NCBI GenBank assembly: GCA_014529385.2 | Contig: CM043942.1 | Location: 691,001-755,000, forward strand | Origin: Adiantum capillus-veneris | Lineage: Eukaryota; Streptophyta; Polypodiopsida; Polypodiales; Pteridaceae | Reading direction: 5' to 3' | Length of the DNA: 64,000 nt | Shown here: piece by piece, positions 9,925 through 21,290 of the stretch | How positions within the stretch are numbered: the first letter of the stretch is position 1 | Layout of the letters: each line of letters opens with the position of its first letter | Notes under the pieces: generated by a model | The model's input: only the letters and a program-made list of their open reading frames with translations | Database searches by the model: none | What the model was told of the DNA's origin: nothing | Program-made: the position numbers and the translations under genes

Positions 9925-9968
<44 letters not shown>
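9882..9968 (+). repeat. Short repeat copy 1 followed by a (TG)n microsatellite
   Basis: A block of about 40 bp (TTGGTCCCATAGGTCATAT, then TGACCTC and GGATGATAAT) is followed by about 20 TG units at 9,929-9,968. A near-identical block at 10,308-10,348 precedes a different microsatellite. Confidence 0.8.
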
Positions 9969-9969
<1 letters not shown>

Positions 9970-10307
9970 TCTATCTCTGCGAACAACTCGACGGTTCCAT
10001 CTTTCTTTGTTGTCCGCGGGGAGAGGGCAGCCCTGCGGGGGGCATTAACCTAGTATAGCCTTGCCCTATGCCCGAGCTACAACTGCCTTGTGCTCACGCT
10101 ATTTTTAAGTCCGACTTCAAATCTTGATTGCTGCTTTCAAACTTCAGCTCCACTTGCAGATCCTTCAGCACCACAGCTGACCCCCTAGGTTATGTTTTGT
10201 TTACTCATTTACCCTCTTTCTTTTTACCCTTCCTATGGACCCTCAGTCCTTAATTGGTATGTATTGACCATCTTCTACCTATATGGAATCATTGTAATGT
10301 CTATTTT

Positions 10308-10382
10308 TTGGTCCCATGGGTCATATCTGACCTCTGTGGATGATAATTCAATCTATCTTCTTCTTCTTCTTCTTCTTCTTCT

Positions 10383-10425
<43 letters not shown>

Positions 10426-10486
10426 CTCTCTATTTCTCTCCCTCTATCTCTATCTCTCTCTCTCCCTCTTCTCTCTCTCTCTCTCT

Positions 10487-10545
<59 letters not shown>
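10308..10545 (+). repeat. Short repeat copy 2 followed by (CTT)n and (CT)n microsatellites
   Basis: The same block as at 9,882 is followed by (CTT)n at about 10,357-10,384 and a long (CT)n tract with CTAT interruptions to 10,543. Long Ser/Leu open frames here are a product of the repeat and are not genes. Confidence 0.85.
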
Positions 10546-10911
10546 CCTAACAAATCTAACACAAAGACACCCTAACAAATCTAAAATTTGCAAACAAGAG
10601 GATATTTCCTACCACGCACGAAGAGACATTTCAACAACGCAACCATTTCTCAAATGAAAGAGGTACGTCATGATATATTTATCTTTCTCGTCAATTTTTA
10701 GATTTTATGTGTGCCTGTGTGTGCGTGTGTGTGTGTGCGTGTTACTATACACGTGTTTGTGGAGTAGAAAACAATAGGGAAAGAGGGAGGGACTCGGGGA
10801 GCAATGTTTTGTGATTACCTTTGGTTTTAGCGAGGTTGCCGGTTAGATTGAGCTCCCAATGACAAGCACGGAAAACCCCCTTCGACGTGCTCTCCTTGAT
10901 CCGAATGTGCA

Positions 10912-10916
<5 letters not shown>

Positions 10917-10988
<72 letters not shown>

Positions 10989-10990
10989 AC
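10917..10990 (+). repeat. Long (GT)n microsatellite
   Basis: About 35 GT units, then GCACGCGTGTG. It marks the left boundary of the 11,005 direct repeat. A shorter GT run marks the matching boundary at 25,276. Confidence 0.9.
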
Positions 10991-12870
10991 GCGTGTGTGT
11001 GTGTGTTGGATTGTAAAATCCCATCATTTAGAATCATATACTGAGAGAACTTAAATATTGTTTGCAATTACCATATTGTGTAAGGAACAAAGCAAAGTAG
11101 AATTTTTTGATACAAAACTTATTACAAGATACTTCAATACATGAAAAAGTAGGAGCTTTAAGCCGGAACTCCTATCAGATGAAAGCAAGGATATTTACTT
11201 GCCAAACAACCACAAGTACAATTAATTAGAATTAATTTGCACTAAATGGGTGACAGGTATATCAAGCAATCCCCACTGCTTGTTATTGCTATCACACCCT
11301 GGACCCCAACTTTACTCATAATCATATGTTATGTTTTCTTTTGCTCGTCTATGCAAGTAGGGTCGATTATGATCTGTGAAAGTTTTTATGGGTTTACACG
11401 GCTTGGAGATGGGGTATCTAATTGCTATTGGTTTGGTTTTCTTTTTCCCTTTATGTGCTACCATGAGCTTGTCCCGAATCTGTTGTAGCTTAAATACATC
11501 TCGAGTGATGCTCATCCTAGCTATCTGCCTGTACCCCTATTTGTCATCAATGGTTACACATATGAGTTTATCTTTCTTAGATACTATACTAGATGTTTCC
11601 TTAGGGGCATCCTTATCTCTATGGTTTATAAGTCAGCATTCCAATTTATAAGTATATCTAATTTGTGAAAATTTTGGCAGCATTTTGTTTGTAAAACCTT
11701 TCTTTTCTTTAAAAAAACCAGTCTTACACAATGATATATGTCCTCACAGGAGGTTCTCATATACCCTCTTTAAAATCTTCTATACATTTATATGATGTCG
11801 GGGGATATGTGTTCGCTACGTGAGCCGGGCAGGCGTTGGGCCTCTGGCTATGGGAGGTGTGAAAGAGAGAGAACAAAAGACAATGGCAGCTCTGCCAATC
11901 ACCGCAATCATCAATTAATTGAATATTACTTTGAGTACAACTTAGTTCTTACGCCAAGGCGGGCTGTTAACAGCACCATCACTTGGATCACCTGCTGGCA
12001 AGCAGTTTAGGCTCCCGCTTTACAGAATTAATTGGGCCGTTAACGACACCGGACTTAAAAGAATGTTAATTCAATCTCTATAAGCTGGCGGTTGTGGAAA
12101 TGTCCTCCTGTTGCTTTATACTATCTTTGAATTATCTACTTCAATTGCCTTGGAATCTGCAAGTTTCAATTCTATTTGCTGCTTCAATTTTCATGCTCCC
12201 TGCTTTGTATGCTTTACTCTGCCTTAATTACCGCTTACAAGCTTTAAGTCATCTTTCCTTGCCGAGCTCCAACTCTCTTCTTGCCTTTTGCCCTTCGGAC
12301 TTCATTCTTCCCTTCAAGTCCCTGGATCCCCTTCTTTTCTTTCTCATCTTATGTCGCCGACCTTCTCCTTAATGCTTCATGCCCTCTCCAACTTCTCAAC
12401 TTGCTTGTTTTAAGCTTACTCACTTGGTTGCTTCGACCAAGCTCGCCCTTGCTTGCTTCAAGTTTACTCCCTTGCTTTGCTTCGACTTCGACAAGCCTTT
12501 CTTGCTTTGGCTTGTTCAAGACTTCCCTTTCTTAGTGCTTCACCGGCTTCAAGCCTCGAGAGGGAGAGAGAGAGAGAGAGTCTCTCCTTTGCTTTGATTC
12601 CTTTGTTCAAGCTTGAGAGGGAGAGGAAACTCCTTACTTTCCTCGAGGACGAGAGAGAGAGAGAGGGCGACAGCCCTCGCCTTGCTTACCCTTCTCGAAC
12701 ACCTTGGTTGCTCTTTCTCTTCATGCAACTCTTGCCCTCGTTGCTTGCAATTCCTTCCTTCGTTAACTTCCCCTACTCCAACTCCTTTTCTCTCTCCTCG
12801 TTTTATTGCCTTCCCGCATGCAAAAGAGCCCAAAACTATTAATAGCTCTCATCAGTAGAGCCGGCGCCAC

Positions 12871-12903
12871 TGACGTGGCATGACCCGGCTGTCTGACGTG
12901 GCA
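12871..12903 (+). promoter_or_regulatory. Paired TGACGTGGCA motifs, copy 1
   Basis: Two TGACGTGGCA motifs start at 12,871 and 12,894. The motif has the TGACG and ACGT cores bound by plant bZIP factors. The same pair with the same 23-bp spacing recurs at 13,324. Confidence 0.4.
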
Positions 12904-13323
12904 AGCGGAGTGTGGAGCAGCGCCAAATTCCGCGAAAGTAGCATCGAAACAGAGCGCCATGGCGAGAGCTCCATCATTGCCTTCATGCTGGATATCCCTC
13001 GAGGCCTCTGCAGGCCAGCGCGAATCTCACCTTGCCTGCCTGCGCCTGTATTCGTCATCTACCCGCCATGCCCTCTCTTTTGTTGATGCCCTCCGTTGGC
13101 TTGCAATCAAGCATGAGAGAGAGAGAGAGAGACACAGAGAGAGAGAGAGCGCCTTGCTTTGCTTCCTTCGAGCTCAAATCCCCCTCATTATGCCTCCTCG
13201 TTTCCTGCTCTCGTTGGCTTCCCAATCTTCCACTCTCCCCTCCTTCTTCCGTTTTGCTTTCCCCTCATCTCATGCAAAAACCCCAAAACTATTAATAGCT
13301 CTCCTCAGTAGAGCCGGAGCCAC

Positions 13324-13356
13324 TGACGTGGCATGACCCGGCGCTATGACGTGGCA
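13324..13356 (+). promoter_or_regulatory. Paired TGACGTGGCA motifs, copy 2
   Basis: Motifs at 13,324 and 13,347, again 23 bp apart, inside the second half of the tandem duplication. The flanking ACTATTAATAGCTCTC and CAGTAGAGCCGG are also shared. Confidence 0.4.
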
Positions 13357-13742
13357 GGAGGAGTGTGGAGCAGCACAAAAAAGTCCGGGAATGACGCCGA
13401 AAACGATCGCCCCAGCCTGCTCGTAGTTTTTTGCTTCTGCTCCGAACTCATCCCGGCATCCTAGAGCCCGCTGCGAGTGCATTTCTCCTCCTCTGCGCTG
13501 CTGCCCGTTTTTCTCCACGCCATGGCCTTCCTTCTTCTTCTTTTGTTTTTCCACTTCATTAACACAAAGGGTGGTGAATCATCTTGGGCGGGCGGCCTCC
13601 CTTTGGTTGCCTTTGTGCGGCCATGGGTTGAGGCCATTGGGCTTCTTTCTTTAATCTCATTGGTGCTCCCTTCGGATAACACAAAGAACTGAACTGCTAC
13701 AACATTGTGAGTGTGGCCTTAGTTATGGCCCTTGGAAAATAT

Positions 13743-13934
13743 TTAGTGGGCACCACATTTGGTATACATTTCGGCCAAGGCACTGGGCGGCCAAGGCACT
13801 GGTATTTTGGTCTTCACATTGTCGATGGTGTCAGAGCTTTCCACATCAAGGGTGATGGTCTTGCCTTGTTGGGTATATCCCGCAGTCAATACATTCCAAG
13901 AGATGACATTCCGAACACAATGCTCCTCAAGCAC
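13743..13934 (-). pseudogene. Captured gene fragments: PPR - ubiquitin - PPR chimera
   Basis: This 63-residue minus-strand frame starts with a PPR-like stretch (RNVISWNVLTAGYTQQG). It continues without a break into GKTITLDVESSDTIDNVKTK, which is ubiquitin residues 10 to about 29 with Glu16 changed to Asp and Ala28 to Thr. It then switches to SALAEMYTKCGA, a second PPR-like stretch. The DNA also matches ubiquitin codon by codon. The join lies at GGCAAG, which both sources could supply, suggesting microhomology joining. No start, terminator or complete domain is present. It is most simply explained as host gene fragments taken up by the surrounding insertion. Confidence 0.7.
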
Positions 13935-16499
13935 TTATGGATCTTTTAATTGCACTCTATTCTAGAGCATCTTGGTTGAGCCCCAAAAATTACCATATGG
14001 CACTCCGATCGAGCGGACCGGACTAGGACGAAACTGGCCCCTGGTAAATCTTTAACGGCCAATAACTTGGCAATCGTAAACCCGATCACCGATCTGAAAA
14101 GACCGACGGGCTCCAAGAATTGAGCACTTCAGGCCCGTGCATTCATTTCAATTATGTCACATCAGCTGCAGTTGCCCAATCCGGTATGGATCTGCAATCG
14201 ACTTAAACTTCAATATGCGATAACTTCTTCACCGTGGCTCCGATCGACGAGCCGTAAAGACAAGCCGGTAGAGCACTTCAAGCACTACAATTCTAGATCA
14301 TAATCTCTCATCTGTGGTCACTCCAAGCATACTCATTTTAGGCATCATTAAGGCATCAATTGGCCCTTTAAAGCCGCATCTGGCATACATTAATCATTAG
14401 ACTTAGCCTGTTGACAAGCCCTAATCACTGCTCACTAAAGGTGTAGGCTTTAAAGAAGCTTATCTTGCATTTCTCTGCTCTTTTTCTCATCATGGCAGTG
14501 GAGCTGCACGACAATGCTAGATAGTAATCATAAAGAAAATCAAATAAGGAGAAAAAGTTTTCTTTTTAACATTATTGCTAAAAAGAAATTGTACTCGAGG
14601 CTTTCTGTACCAATTCACCTGGTTATTGCTTGATGTAGACATCCGTAGTGCTCCTTTTTCCCACTTAGTGCTCAAGGTAATGCACCACTTGAAACTGTTA
14701 CCTTCAAATGTCACATGATTTTGTGAAAAAATATTAGTCCTATGATACAACCCTTTCTGTACCAATTCACCTGGTTATTGCTTGCAGTAGACATCTGTAG
14801 TGCTCCTCTTTCCCACTTAGTGCTCAAGGTAATGCACCACTTGAAACTGTTACCTTCAAATGTCACATGATTTTGTGGAGAGATATTAGTCCTATGATAC
14901 AGCCCTTAAATTATGCATATTATACAACCAGTTTATATGCCAATATGATGCTTAAATGTGTTTATGTGCTTATGCTTTTCTACATGAATGCCGAACCGTA
15001 TGTATAAGTATGCCAATACCCAATCTTGTTCTTGTCAATGTATTAATTGTGTGTCGGTTATTCATAACCTATTGCGTACACCACTTATATGCATATGGAG
15101 CTTCCTCTTTTTGTAACTATATCTGAGGTTCTCTACTGCTAATCTATGCATGTATATGTAAGCGTAAATCGACTATTTTTCATGTGCATCGGTTACTTTA
15201 TGGATTTTGTGAGCATAGATACATCTTTCTTTTACGGCATAAAGCACAATATCTAGCTTATGTTATATGATAGCTTAACGTCCCATTTTTTTCTTTTTAT
15301 GTTTGTACATATATCTGAGCACACCCTTCGTGTGCTTCTACCAATAAGTGGTGTTTCGAGAGAGTGTAATGACAAATGCTATGAGAATAAGTACTCTAAT
15401 AATTGATTTGTATACAGCTTAAAAGACCATTAAAAAAAAATGTTTTTACCTTGTTCTGCTATGTATTTTTCTGCAATCCGTCGGCCTGAGATTTGCGCAT
15501 TTCTGTGTTTGATGAGGACGCCTCTTGTGGCTTGATGCTTTAACGGTTTCATACGACAGCCGTGCTTCCTTGCGCCACTGTATGGGTGTGTGTGTCATGA
15601 GTTACCACCCAATTGCCTATGGCAATTGCGCCACTGTGTGGGTGTGTGTGTCAAGTGTGTGCTTCAAAGATCCTACGCTTTGTATGTGTGCACAACAAAT
15701 ACCTCAACTATGTGCGTGTGGTGGCAAGCCTTGCGCTACCTTCATTTTGTAAGGGGCTCTGAGCCATGTGGTGCCTTGAAGGCCTAGCCTTTGGGTGCCT
15801 TAAAGCCTTCTGCATCCTAACATGCCAGCGCTAGCATTCGGCGCCTCCAGTAAGGCAATTCAGTTTTTTTAGGAGGTATACAGAGTGCTTAATTTAGAGG
15901 GTATGCAGAGTGCTTTATTTTAGGCCTTTTTCTTCATATTAAAATCTTATCTTCCATGTATATATTGGCAAGTTCATTACTTGATATAGGAAAAAGTAAA
16001 ACTATTGTTTGTATGTAAGCCATTTATCGTAGAAATGAACCTTCTAAACAATATCCTGTAATTGTGTAGGTATTACCCTTGGGTCCGTGTACCCATTAAT
16101 TTTGTAAATAAAACCAATTAGTTGGGTTTTTTAAAGACTTTCTATACTCAATGCCAGTGACCCTGACTTTCTATACTCAATGCGAGTGACCCTGATTAAT
16201 TCAAGGTATACATGTTTTTGGAAAATTCCAAAACAAGTTACAAATTAAATTACCGAAATAAAGATAAAAAATAAAGGGGTTCTCTGGCCTTGAAATCCAT
16301 CATCACATCCTGCTTTGGAGGCATCCGTCCTTCTATCATTCTTCTGTCAATGATGTTGTCACCTGTGTCATGTTTCGTACAAGCTTGTTTAAAAAACCGC
16401 ATTTATTTTCCATTGGTACCATGTAAGCATATGTTTGTTGTGTGGTTGTGTGTCCATAATATCACGGAATGTTGTCAGCATGCATCCTGTGTTCCATAT

Positions 16500-16501
<2 letters not shown>

Positions 16502-16535
<34 letters not shown>

Positions 16536-16536
16536 G
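16502..16536 (+). repeat. (TG)n microsatellite ending the left direct repeat
   Basis: About 16 TG units. The right repeat copy ends at an equivalent (TG)n followed by (TTG)n at 27,883-27,912. Confidence 0.85.
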
Positions 16537-16689
16537 CCCTCCTCCAACCCTGAGGAAAGGTGCACTTGGTGGAGGATAGGCCACCAAGTGGATCTATCCT
16601 CTACTAATTCTCTGCTTTAAGTTATTGATGGTAAATCTAATGCTAGGAAATTGATTTCCCTCAATGAAATTGGTAATACATGTAATTAT

Positions 16690-17610
16690 CTTTTATTTTT
16701 TGAAACCATACTCTACAAACATAGAGTCTAGTTTATTTAAATCTATTACCGCATACGATTTTTGGGATGCATTATACAATATGGGAAGAACTTGGGATAT
16801 GCATACATTATATGCCATCTTTTTTGGCCGATTACTGGTTGCATGAATAAACAAAACATTAGGACATGGTAATTTGTCTTTTTTCCATGCAGTGTATGTT
16901 ACATACTCTCCTTCTATTGGCTCGCACAAATGGATATGTGTATTTAAATATGTGGTTTGGTTCTTGTTGTGTGTGGCTTTAATCCCAATAATGTCTAAAG
17001 GGTAAATTGTAAAGGGGTCCTTTTGGGACAAAGGTTTTTTGTGGTTTAGACATTGTGAATTAAATGGATTATTAGCAAATAGCAGATCATCCATATACCT
17101 CTATGAATATAAGAACGCTTTCATTATATCAAATCATGTAAGGCGGAATAGATTTTTTATGTATTATATTTCATACCATGCCAAATAAAAATTACACCAT
17201 AATGGTAAAGAACTATATCCCATTGGTATACCTTTTTCTTGGCAGTAAATATGTTTGCCTAATTTTGTAAAGCAGTTATAAAGAACAAACTCATTGATGT
17301 TATTTAAGTACTCAAATTTCTAGACCACTTCACTTTTCTTTTTTTGTAAGCACAATTTGTTTGCGGTATTTCTTAAATCCAAGATATTTCATAGTTTTTA
17401 TGAGTTTAATAATGTTGTCCAGTACATCAAGTAATCCATGCGTGCCTTTATGAGGGATAGCCTCATAACAGGATGTTACATCAAAGGAATGAATGTTTGT
17501 AATACGTTTTGGTAGATTAATCAAAAAATTGTACTGATTATAATCATCCAATACCCGTTGGTTTGTGTTCCAGAAAACAAATGTAGCTTTTTATGTATGA
17601 TTTTGGTGTA
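16690..17610 (-). pseudogene. Penelope-like reverse transcriptase, C-terminal part
   Basis: On the minus strand 17,551-17,330 gives ITNIHSFDVTSCYEAIPHKG, matching RT motif A of the Penelope-like type (FDxxxLYxxIPH). Further along, 17,094-16,693 gives RYMDDLLFANNPF, the YxDD catalytic box. It is followed by IYPLDIIGIK and TTYLNTHIHL, like the YP...L and FLDxxI blocks that follow the YxDD box in this group. Both catalytic regions have their Asp residues. Frames are broken between them. No GIY-YIG endonuclease can be read downstream. The copia element at 17,616 separates it from its N-terminal part. Confidence 0.6.
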
Positions 17611-17615
17611 TTCTG
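17611..17615. repeat. Target-site duplication, left (TTCTG)
   Basis: TTCTG directly before the 5' LTR. The same five bases follow the 3' LTR at 22,898. Confidence 0.95.
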
Positions 17616-17936
17616 TGTTGAGATGTTGAGCTCTACATCTTGAGTTGGCATCCACTACGGGTCTTGGCCGCTTACGACATTTACTCACTAGCGCGTTAGG
17701 TGACCGACACGGAGGATCTCTGCCAGTGATTCTACAACTGGACTACACTTATAGTGCCAGCCTAGTACGCTTCTAGCGTGTTCACACTTGGTGACCGCAT
17801 GTACATATGTGCTACTTTTCAGCTTTAGCACTTAGTCATTTTGTACTCTCTTTTTTGTGCGAAGAAGAAGAAGCTTTCCATCTCTGTGTGCTTTGTGCTT
17901 GTCTTGTGTAGCTCTCTTGCATCCTCATTCTTTACA
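17616..17936 (+). repeat. Copia A 5' LTR (321 bp)
   Basis: Begins TGTTGAGATG and ends CTTTACA. It is the same length as the 3' LTR and differs from it at about 13 positions by eye, mostly transitions, so the insertion is not recent. Confidence 0.95.
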
Positions 17937-17952
17937 TGGTATCAGAGCCTGG
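17937..17952 (+). other. Copia A primer-binding site, tRNA(iMet)
   Basis: TGGTATCAGAGCCTGG follows the LTR directly and is the standard plant copia primer-binding site, complementary to initiator tRNA(Met). Confidence 0.95.
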
Positions 17953-18248
17953 TGCAGGCAAGAGAGGCTAAGAGAGCAAGAGCATCACAATCTCTTCGTT
18001 CGCAATCCATGACCAGATGCCGAAGGCGCCCCGTGCAGCGAAAATTTTTTGGGGGTTTTTTGTACAATTTTCTAAACAGGTCTCCAAAGTGCAGTTTACA
18101 GAGATTTACTGTACAAGTACAATGGTTGTATGTACTCTTGATTGTGGACACTCGTTGAGTGTAGAAAGCGTTACAGGTACCACAATAGCAGGTTCAATAG
18201 ATTTGCAGGTTTTTACAGATTGCAGCTATTTTGTCTTAGTGCTTCAAG

Positions 18249-19691
18249 ATGTCTGACGGTTTCAGTCAGATTGTCACTGAGAAGCTTGAGAAAAACAACT
18301 ACCCTGCATGGAAGTTCAGAATAACAAATTTCCTAAAAGGAAAAGGTTATTGGGACTATGTAGAAGTAGACAATGAAAAGGAACCAGAGATTCTCGAGGC
18401 AAATGCTACAGCAGAACAAAGAAAAGCTTTGAGGGACTGGAAACAAGGCCAGAGCAAAGTGATGTATTGGCTTTCTATGAGCATCACAGATGGCATGATG
18501 GGCTATCTACAAGATGCTGAAACCCCCGCCATTACATGGAAAAACTTAGGCAGAGTGTTCGAGGTGAACACCAAGGCCAGGAAGCTTCAACTAAAGTCAG
18601 AGATAAATCAGGTTAAGAGGAACAACCTCTCCATCAATGATTATGCCTTGAAGATCAAGAGTATCATTGAGGCTCTTGGATCTATTAAAGTCTCAGTGGA
18701 AGACAATGACATTGTCCGTGCATGCTTGGATGGTCTAGGAGATGAGTATGTACATTTCAGGACTTCCATGAATACAAGAGATGACATCCCCGTGTTCCAA
18801 GATTTGATTTCTATGCTTATTCTTGAGGAGAAGAACCTTGGTCTTGACACACCTTATTCTCATGGAAAAAATAGGTCTAAACAGGCCTTCTATTCTAACT
18901 CCAACAGAGGTAGAGGTAGAGGTCGTGGTCGAGGCCCAAGTGGTTGCAGGGGCCAATTTCAAGAAGGTCAATCAAATCAAAACAATACAGGTGGCAGGGG
19001 AAACCAGTCTCAAGGCAGGGGGAGTCAAAGAGGTCGTGGTGCAGGATCAAGCAGGCAGCAACATACTGCAGATAGCAGAGAATGTTGGACTTGTGGTGAA
19101 AGAGGTCACATGTCACGTGACTGTCCAAACGGAAAAGCAAGTGGAAAGAGAGAACAGGGCAACTATGCATCTACTAGCAGAGATGCAGATGACAGCAAAA
19201 GCGAGCGCATGTTTGTTATGCAGCATGTAATGAATACAATGACCGTAGAGAATTCCACCCAAGATGATGTTTGGTATGTGGATTCAGGTGCCTCTAATCA
19301 CATGACGTCTCATGGAGAGTGGTTTAGAGATATGCGCAAACCAGATATGTCAGGCTATGTGCAGACAGGAGATGACACAGCTCACCCCATTGCTCATGTA
19401 GGGGACATACCTCTAAATACAAAGGGTGGGAAATCAAAGTACTTAGCAGATGTACTTCATGTCCCAAACATTACAAAGAATCTTGTTTTTGTTGGACAAA
19501 TGGTTGAGCAGGGTTTGCAGGTTCGCTTCAATCCGAATGGTTGTTATGTAGAAGATTTCCAGAATAGCTGTAAGCTGATCACAGGGGGCAAATGTGTGGG
19601 CAGAATGTTTACGTTGAATGTAGACATGCCTGAGGTAAAAGCTGCATTATTTGCACAGGGCACAGGTGTTGTGGCTGATGTTGACATTTGA
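18249..19691 (+). CDS. Copia A Gag and protease, 480 aa (premature stop)
   Basis: Gag begins MSDGFSQIVTEKLEKNNYPAW, the usual copia start with the NYPAWK block. An Arg/Gly-rich stretch follows (about residues 220-268) and a CCHC zinc knuckle, CWTCGERGHMSRDC, at 279-292. The protease active site WYVDSGAS lies at about 342-349. The frame stops at a TGA (19,689) just where the conserved Trp of the pre-integrase motif (WHxRxGH) is expected. This fits TGG changed to TGA. Confidence 0.9.
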   Translation: MSDGFSQIVTEKLEKNNYPAWKFRITNFLKGKGYWDYVEVDNEKEPEILEANATAEQRKALRDWKQGQSKVMYWLSMSITDGMMGYLQDAETPAITWKNLGRVFEVNTKARKLQLKSEINQVKRNNLSINDYALKIKSIIEALGSIKVSVEDNDIVRACLDGLGDEYVHFRTSMNTRDDIPVFQDLISMLILEEKNLGLDTPYSHGKNRSKQAFYSNSNRGRGRGRGRGPSGCRGQFQEGQSNQNNTGGRGNQSQGRGSQRGRGAGSSRQQHTADSRECWTCGERGHMSRDCPNGKASGKREQGNYASTSRDADDSKSERMFVMQHVMNTMTVENSTQDDVWYVDSGASNHMTSHGEWFRDMRKPDMSGYVQTGDDTAHPIAHVGDIPLNTKGGKSKYLADVLHVPNITKNLVFVGQMVEQGLQVRFNPNGCYVEDFQNSCKLITGGKCVGRMFTLNVDMPEVKAALFAQGTGVVADVDI

Positions 19692-21254
19692 CACAAACGC
19701 ATTGGCCATGTCAATGAGCAGAGATTGTGCAGCATGCAATCAAAACAGATTGTAAGAGGTTTTCCCAAATTCAAGGTGGATGGTATGCATAAAGTGTGTG
19801 CAGCATGCCAGTTCCGAAAATAGTCAAAGGGCTCATTTCCACATGAGCGCAACGTATGTAAAAATCCACTTGAGGTGGTGCACACAGATGTTTGGAGTCC
19901 AACCGATACTGCAAGTATACATGGTTGCAGGTATTATGTCTCTTTCATTGATGACCACACAAGGAAAGTATGGGTCTACTTCATGCGTAACAAAAGTAAA
20001 GTGTTTGGTCACTTTCAGGACTTCAAAGTCATGATTGAGAAGGAGACAGATATGCAAATCAAGACATTGAGGTCAGATGGAGGGGGAGAGTACTTCTCCA
20101 ACGATTTTTTAGATTTTCTGTGAATGCATGGTATACGCAGGCAGTTTACATGCAGATATACTCCACAGCAGAATGGGTTCGCAGAAAGAAAAAACAGGCA
20201 CATTGCAGAGGTTTCACGTGCATTGATGAATGAGAAGAACATGCCTCATCATTTTTGGGCTGAAGCTGTAAACACTGTTGTGTACATTATGAACAGGACA
20301 CCTACAGCTGCAGTGCATGATGTAACACTTGAGGAAAAGTTTACAGGTACAAAGCCTGATTTGGCACACTTGAAAGTGTTTGGCTGCATAGCTTACGTGC
20401 ATGTACCAGATGAGTTGCGTAGGAAATTGGATCCTAAAGTAGAGAAATGTATTCTTGTGGGATATTCCCTTGAACAAAAGGGGTATAGGTGCTACAATCC
20501 TACTACACAAGAATTATGAGTGAGCAGAGATGTAGTCTTTTATGAGATGAGCAGCTGGTACAGTAATGCACATGGCACTATTGGGGCTGATATAAAAGAT
20601 GATGTGGTTGTACAAAATGTGAGGCCACAGTCACAGGTTTTGAGTGGACCACAAGAGTCCTCTTACCATGGCTCTGTTGAGAAGCCATGGAATGGTAGAC
20701 TACGTACGTAGGTTACTCCACCAGCAGGTACAGGGAATGTATCACGAAAAGGAAAGGAAAAGGTTGATGAACCTCCCTTTATGTCTGATGCATCATCAGG
20801 TTTTTCACATATAGACATGGATTCAGATGGTTCTGAACAAAGTCTTGATGAGGAATTTGGAATTCTGGTTGTCAGGACACCTGGTGTAAGGAAAGTACAA
20901 GAAGATCCTAGAGTGCAAAGGAGTGACCCAGGACCGCGTAGATCTAACAGAGTTAGAAATCTAGTTCAAAAATTGACTTATGATGGGTATCTAGCGCATC
21001 ACCAAGCCTACATGGCTAAGGTGATACAGGATGTGGAGCCCACATGTTTTGAGGATGCAGTTGGAAATGTGAATTGGGATGATGCAATGAATGAAGAGAT
21101 GGCTGCATTGGAAGCAAACGACACATGGGAGTTGGTGTCATTGCCAAGTGGAAAGAAAGCTATTGGATGTAAATGGGTGTATAAAACCAAGCATATGGCT
21201 AATGGTAACATTGAGCGTCACAAGGCAAGGCTGGTTGCAAAGGGTTATGCATAG
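19692..21254 (+). pseudogene. Copia A integrase and linker with in-frame stops
   Basis: The same frame as Gag continues through HKRIGHVNEQRL (pre-integrase), the integrase block HTDVWSP, then LRSDGGGEYF and NGFAERKNRHI, so the three catalytic acidic residues D, D and E are present. A C-terminal block with FGCIAYVHVP and KCILVGYS follows, then a linker to the RT start ([11 protein letters not shown]). Stops lie at 19,689, 19,821, 20,121, 20,517, 20,709 and 21,252. Where the ancestral codon can be guessed from the family it is TGG, CAG or CGA, each one transition from a stop. Confidence 0.85.
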
Positions 21255-21290
21255 ACGTATGGCATAGACTATGAGGAGACCTTTGCTCCA

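Larger units (their letters stand above)
11795..14513. mobile_element. 2.7-kb insertion in the left direct repeat
   Basis: The right repeat copy has an uninterrupted TTTATGCTAGATAG site at about 26,048, whereas the left copy is split there by 2.7 kb. The insert has TGTCG...CGACA ends and an apparent 3-bp ATG flank. Inside are a diverged tandem duplication (around 12,790-12,960 and 13,250-13,410), (GA)n tracts, and a PPR/ubiquitin chimera near the 3' end. No transposase or RT is visible. It may be a non-autonomous element or a large solo LTR. The class is unresolved. Confidence 0.6.
11005..16535. repeat. Left copy of a ~2.6-kb direct repeat (split by an insertion)
   Basis: The segments 11,005-11,794 and 14,517-16,535 match 25,285-27,900 almost throughout, by eye with a few percent differences. 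Both copies start next to a GT run with GATTGTAAAATCCCATCATT and end in a (TG)n tract. The pair brackets a minus-strand Penelope-like RT, so they could be pseudo-LTRs of that element. In both copies a minus-strand frame near 11,312-11,515 (MSITRDVFKLQQI...) is conserved and may be coding, but I do not recognise it. Confidence 0.75.

Noticed and set aside
10192-10657. Long open frames rich in Ser and Leu
   Set aside because: They are translations of (CTT)n and (CT)n tracts, not genes.
10745-11067. Thr-His repeat open frames
   Set aside because: They come from the (GT)n microsatellite.
11246-11651. Plus-strand ORFs conserved in both direct repeats (e.g. MGDRYIKQSP...)
   Set aside because: The conservation is explained by the DNA repeat itself; the opposite strand gives a more protein-like frame, and neither shows a motif.
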